Assembly: GCF_001742185.1 (NCBI RefSeq)
Contig: NZ_CP015750.1
Coordinates: forward strand, 2,046,001-2,110,000
Direction: 5' to 3'
Length of the DNA: 64,000 nucleotides
Origin: Pectobacterium wasabiae CFBP 3304
GTDB lineage: Bacteria > Pseudomonadota > Gammaproteobacteria > Enterobacterales > Enterobacteriaceae
Positions within the stretch are counted from its first letter, which is position 1. Every line of letters starts with the position of its first letter. The translations under genes and the position numbers were made by a program. The notes beneath the pieces were generated by a model that was given only the letters and a program-made list of their open reading frames with translations, did no database searches and was not told the DNA's origin. This document shows positions 63,333 to 64,000 of this stretch, piece by piece.

Positions 63333-64000
63333 TCAGAGTCGGAAGCCTTCGCCCAGATAGACGCGTTTCACCTGTTCATCGGCCAGAATATCGTTCGGTG
63401 AACCGTGGGCGATCAGGTTGCCCTGACTCACGATGTAGGCTCGTTCACAGACATCAAGCGTTTCGCGGACGTTATGATCGGTAATCAACACGCCAAGCCC
63501 GCTGTCACGCAGATGCTCAATGATTTTTTTAATATCCAGTACGGAGATCGGGTCTACGCCCGCAAACGGTTCATCCAGCAGGATGAATTTGGGATTTGCT
63601 GCCAGCGCACGCGCAATCTCTACGCGGCGTCTTTCCCCACCGGACAGCGATTGTCCCAGACTATCGCGCAAATGAATAATATGGAATTCTTCCATTAGTT
63701 CATTGGCACGATCTTCCTGCTGCTCGGTGGTCAGATCTTTACGGATCTGTAATACCGCCATCAGGTTGTCATAGACGCTTAAGCGACGGAAAATAGAGGC
63801 TTCCTGCGGCAGATAGCCGATGCCACGCAAGGCACGTTCGTGCAGAGGGAGCAGGCTGATATCGTCGTCGTCGATGACGATGCGCCCTTCATCGCGCGGG
63901 ACGATGCCGACGACCATATAGAACGTGGTGGTCTTCCCGGCCCCGTTCGGCCCGAGTAGGCCGACGATTTCACCGGAATTCACGGTAAGGCTGACGTTTT
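63333..64000 (-). CDS. lptB: Lipopolysaccharide export ATPase LptB (5' end cut off)
   Basis: ATPase that powers LPS extraction from the inner membrane with LptF, LptG and LptC. About 222 residues are visible; the first 19 or so lie beyond the window edge, where the frame continues as [17 protein letters not shown]. Walker A is GPNGAGKTT, the signature [15 protein letters not shown], Walker [14 protein letters not shown] and the switch TDHNVRETL. It precedes rpoN by 49 bases, as in E. coli. Confidence 0.97.
   Translation of the reverse strand, partial: NVSLTVNSGEIVGLLGPNGAGKTTTFYMVVGIVPRDEGRIVIDDDDISLLPLHERALRGIGYLPQEASIFRRLSVYDNLMAVLQIRKDLTTEQQEDRANELMEEFHIIHLRDSLGQSLSGGERRRVEIARALAANPKFILLDEPFAGVDPISVLDIKKIIEHLRDSGLGVLITDHNVRETLDVCERAYIVSQGNLIAHGSPNDILADEQVKRVYLGEGFRL

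Overview
The window is chromosomal DNA of a soft-rot enterobacterium, most likely Pectobacterium (the former Erwinia carotovora group). The Fis protein appears identical to the E. coli one, the rRNA genes are typical of Enterobacterales, and most proteins align end to end with E. coli housekeeping proteins. Gene order is mosaic relative to E. coli K-12. Names rest on recognising sequences and motifs by eye; no database search was run.

Layout. 1-4202: the first codons of fadB (leftward) with a FadR operator, then pepQ-yigZ-trkH-hemG. 4266-9812: a complete rRNA operon (two promoters, boxA, 16S, tRNA-Ile, tRNA-Ala, 23S, 5S, terminator). Its upstream flank matches E. coli rrnA and its downstream flank matches rrnD, so it marks a rearrangement joint. 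10047-16075: two leftward amino-acid ABC import units (yhdWXYZ/aapJQMP, and a binding protein plus permease with no ATPase). 16379-19132: an EEP-family hydrolase, an ASCH protein, a small secreted protein and an Imm63-like immunity protein. 19461-24605: leftward yhdT-panF-prmA, cah (alpha carbonic anhydrase) and dusB-fis.

25293-32587 is the most interesting region. It is a rightward block inserted between yhdT and accC, which are adjacent in E. coli. It encodes a double-Mop (TOBE) protein, a three-gene FecCD-type ABC importer, a methyltransferase, ModD and a TonB-dependent receptor. A near-perfect ModE operator overlaps the promoter of the importer, and a second ModE-like site lies just before the receptor. 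Together these suggest a ModE-repressed, two-membrane uptake route for molybdate/tungstate or a metal-chelate of them, with two cytoplasmic enzymes of unknown substrate. MsrP (35850-36851), about 3 kb away, is itself a molybdoenzyme.

32660-38627: accBC, aroQ, msrPQ, then an AT-rich islet with two tandem SMI1/KNR4 (SUKH) genes and the remnant of a third. 38628-56722: acuI, csrD, mreBCD-maf-rng-yhdP-tldD, and the aaeR / aaeXAB efflux locus. 56775-64000: darP, pmbA (tldE), rnk, and the leftward lptB-rpoN-hpf-ptsN-rapZ-npr cluster; the 5' end of lptB is cut by the window edge. Two members of one palindromic repeat family (one full, one internally deleted) lie at 57504-57619 and 39661-39734.
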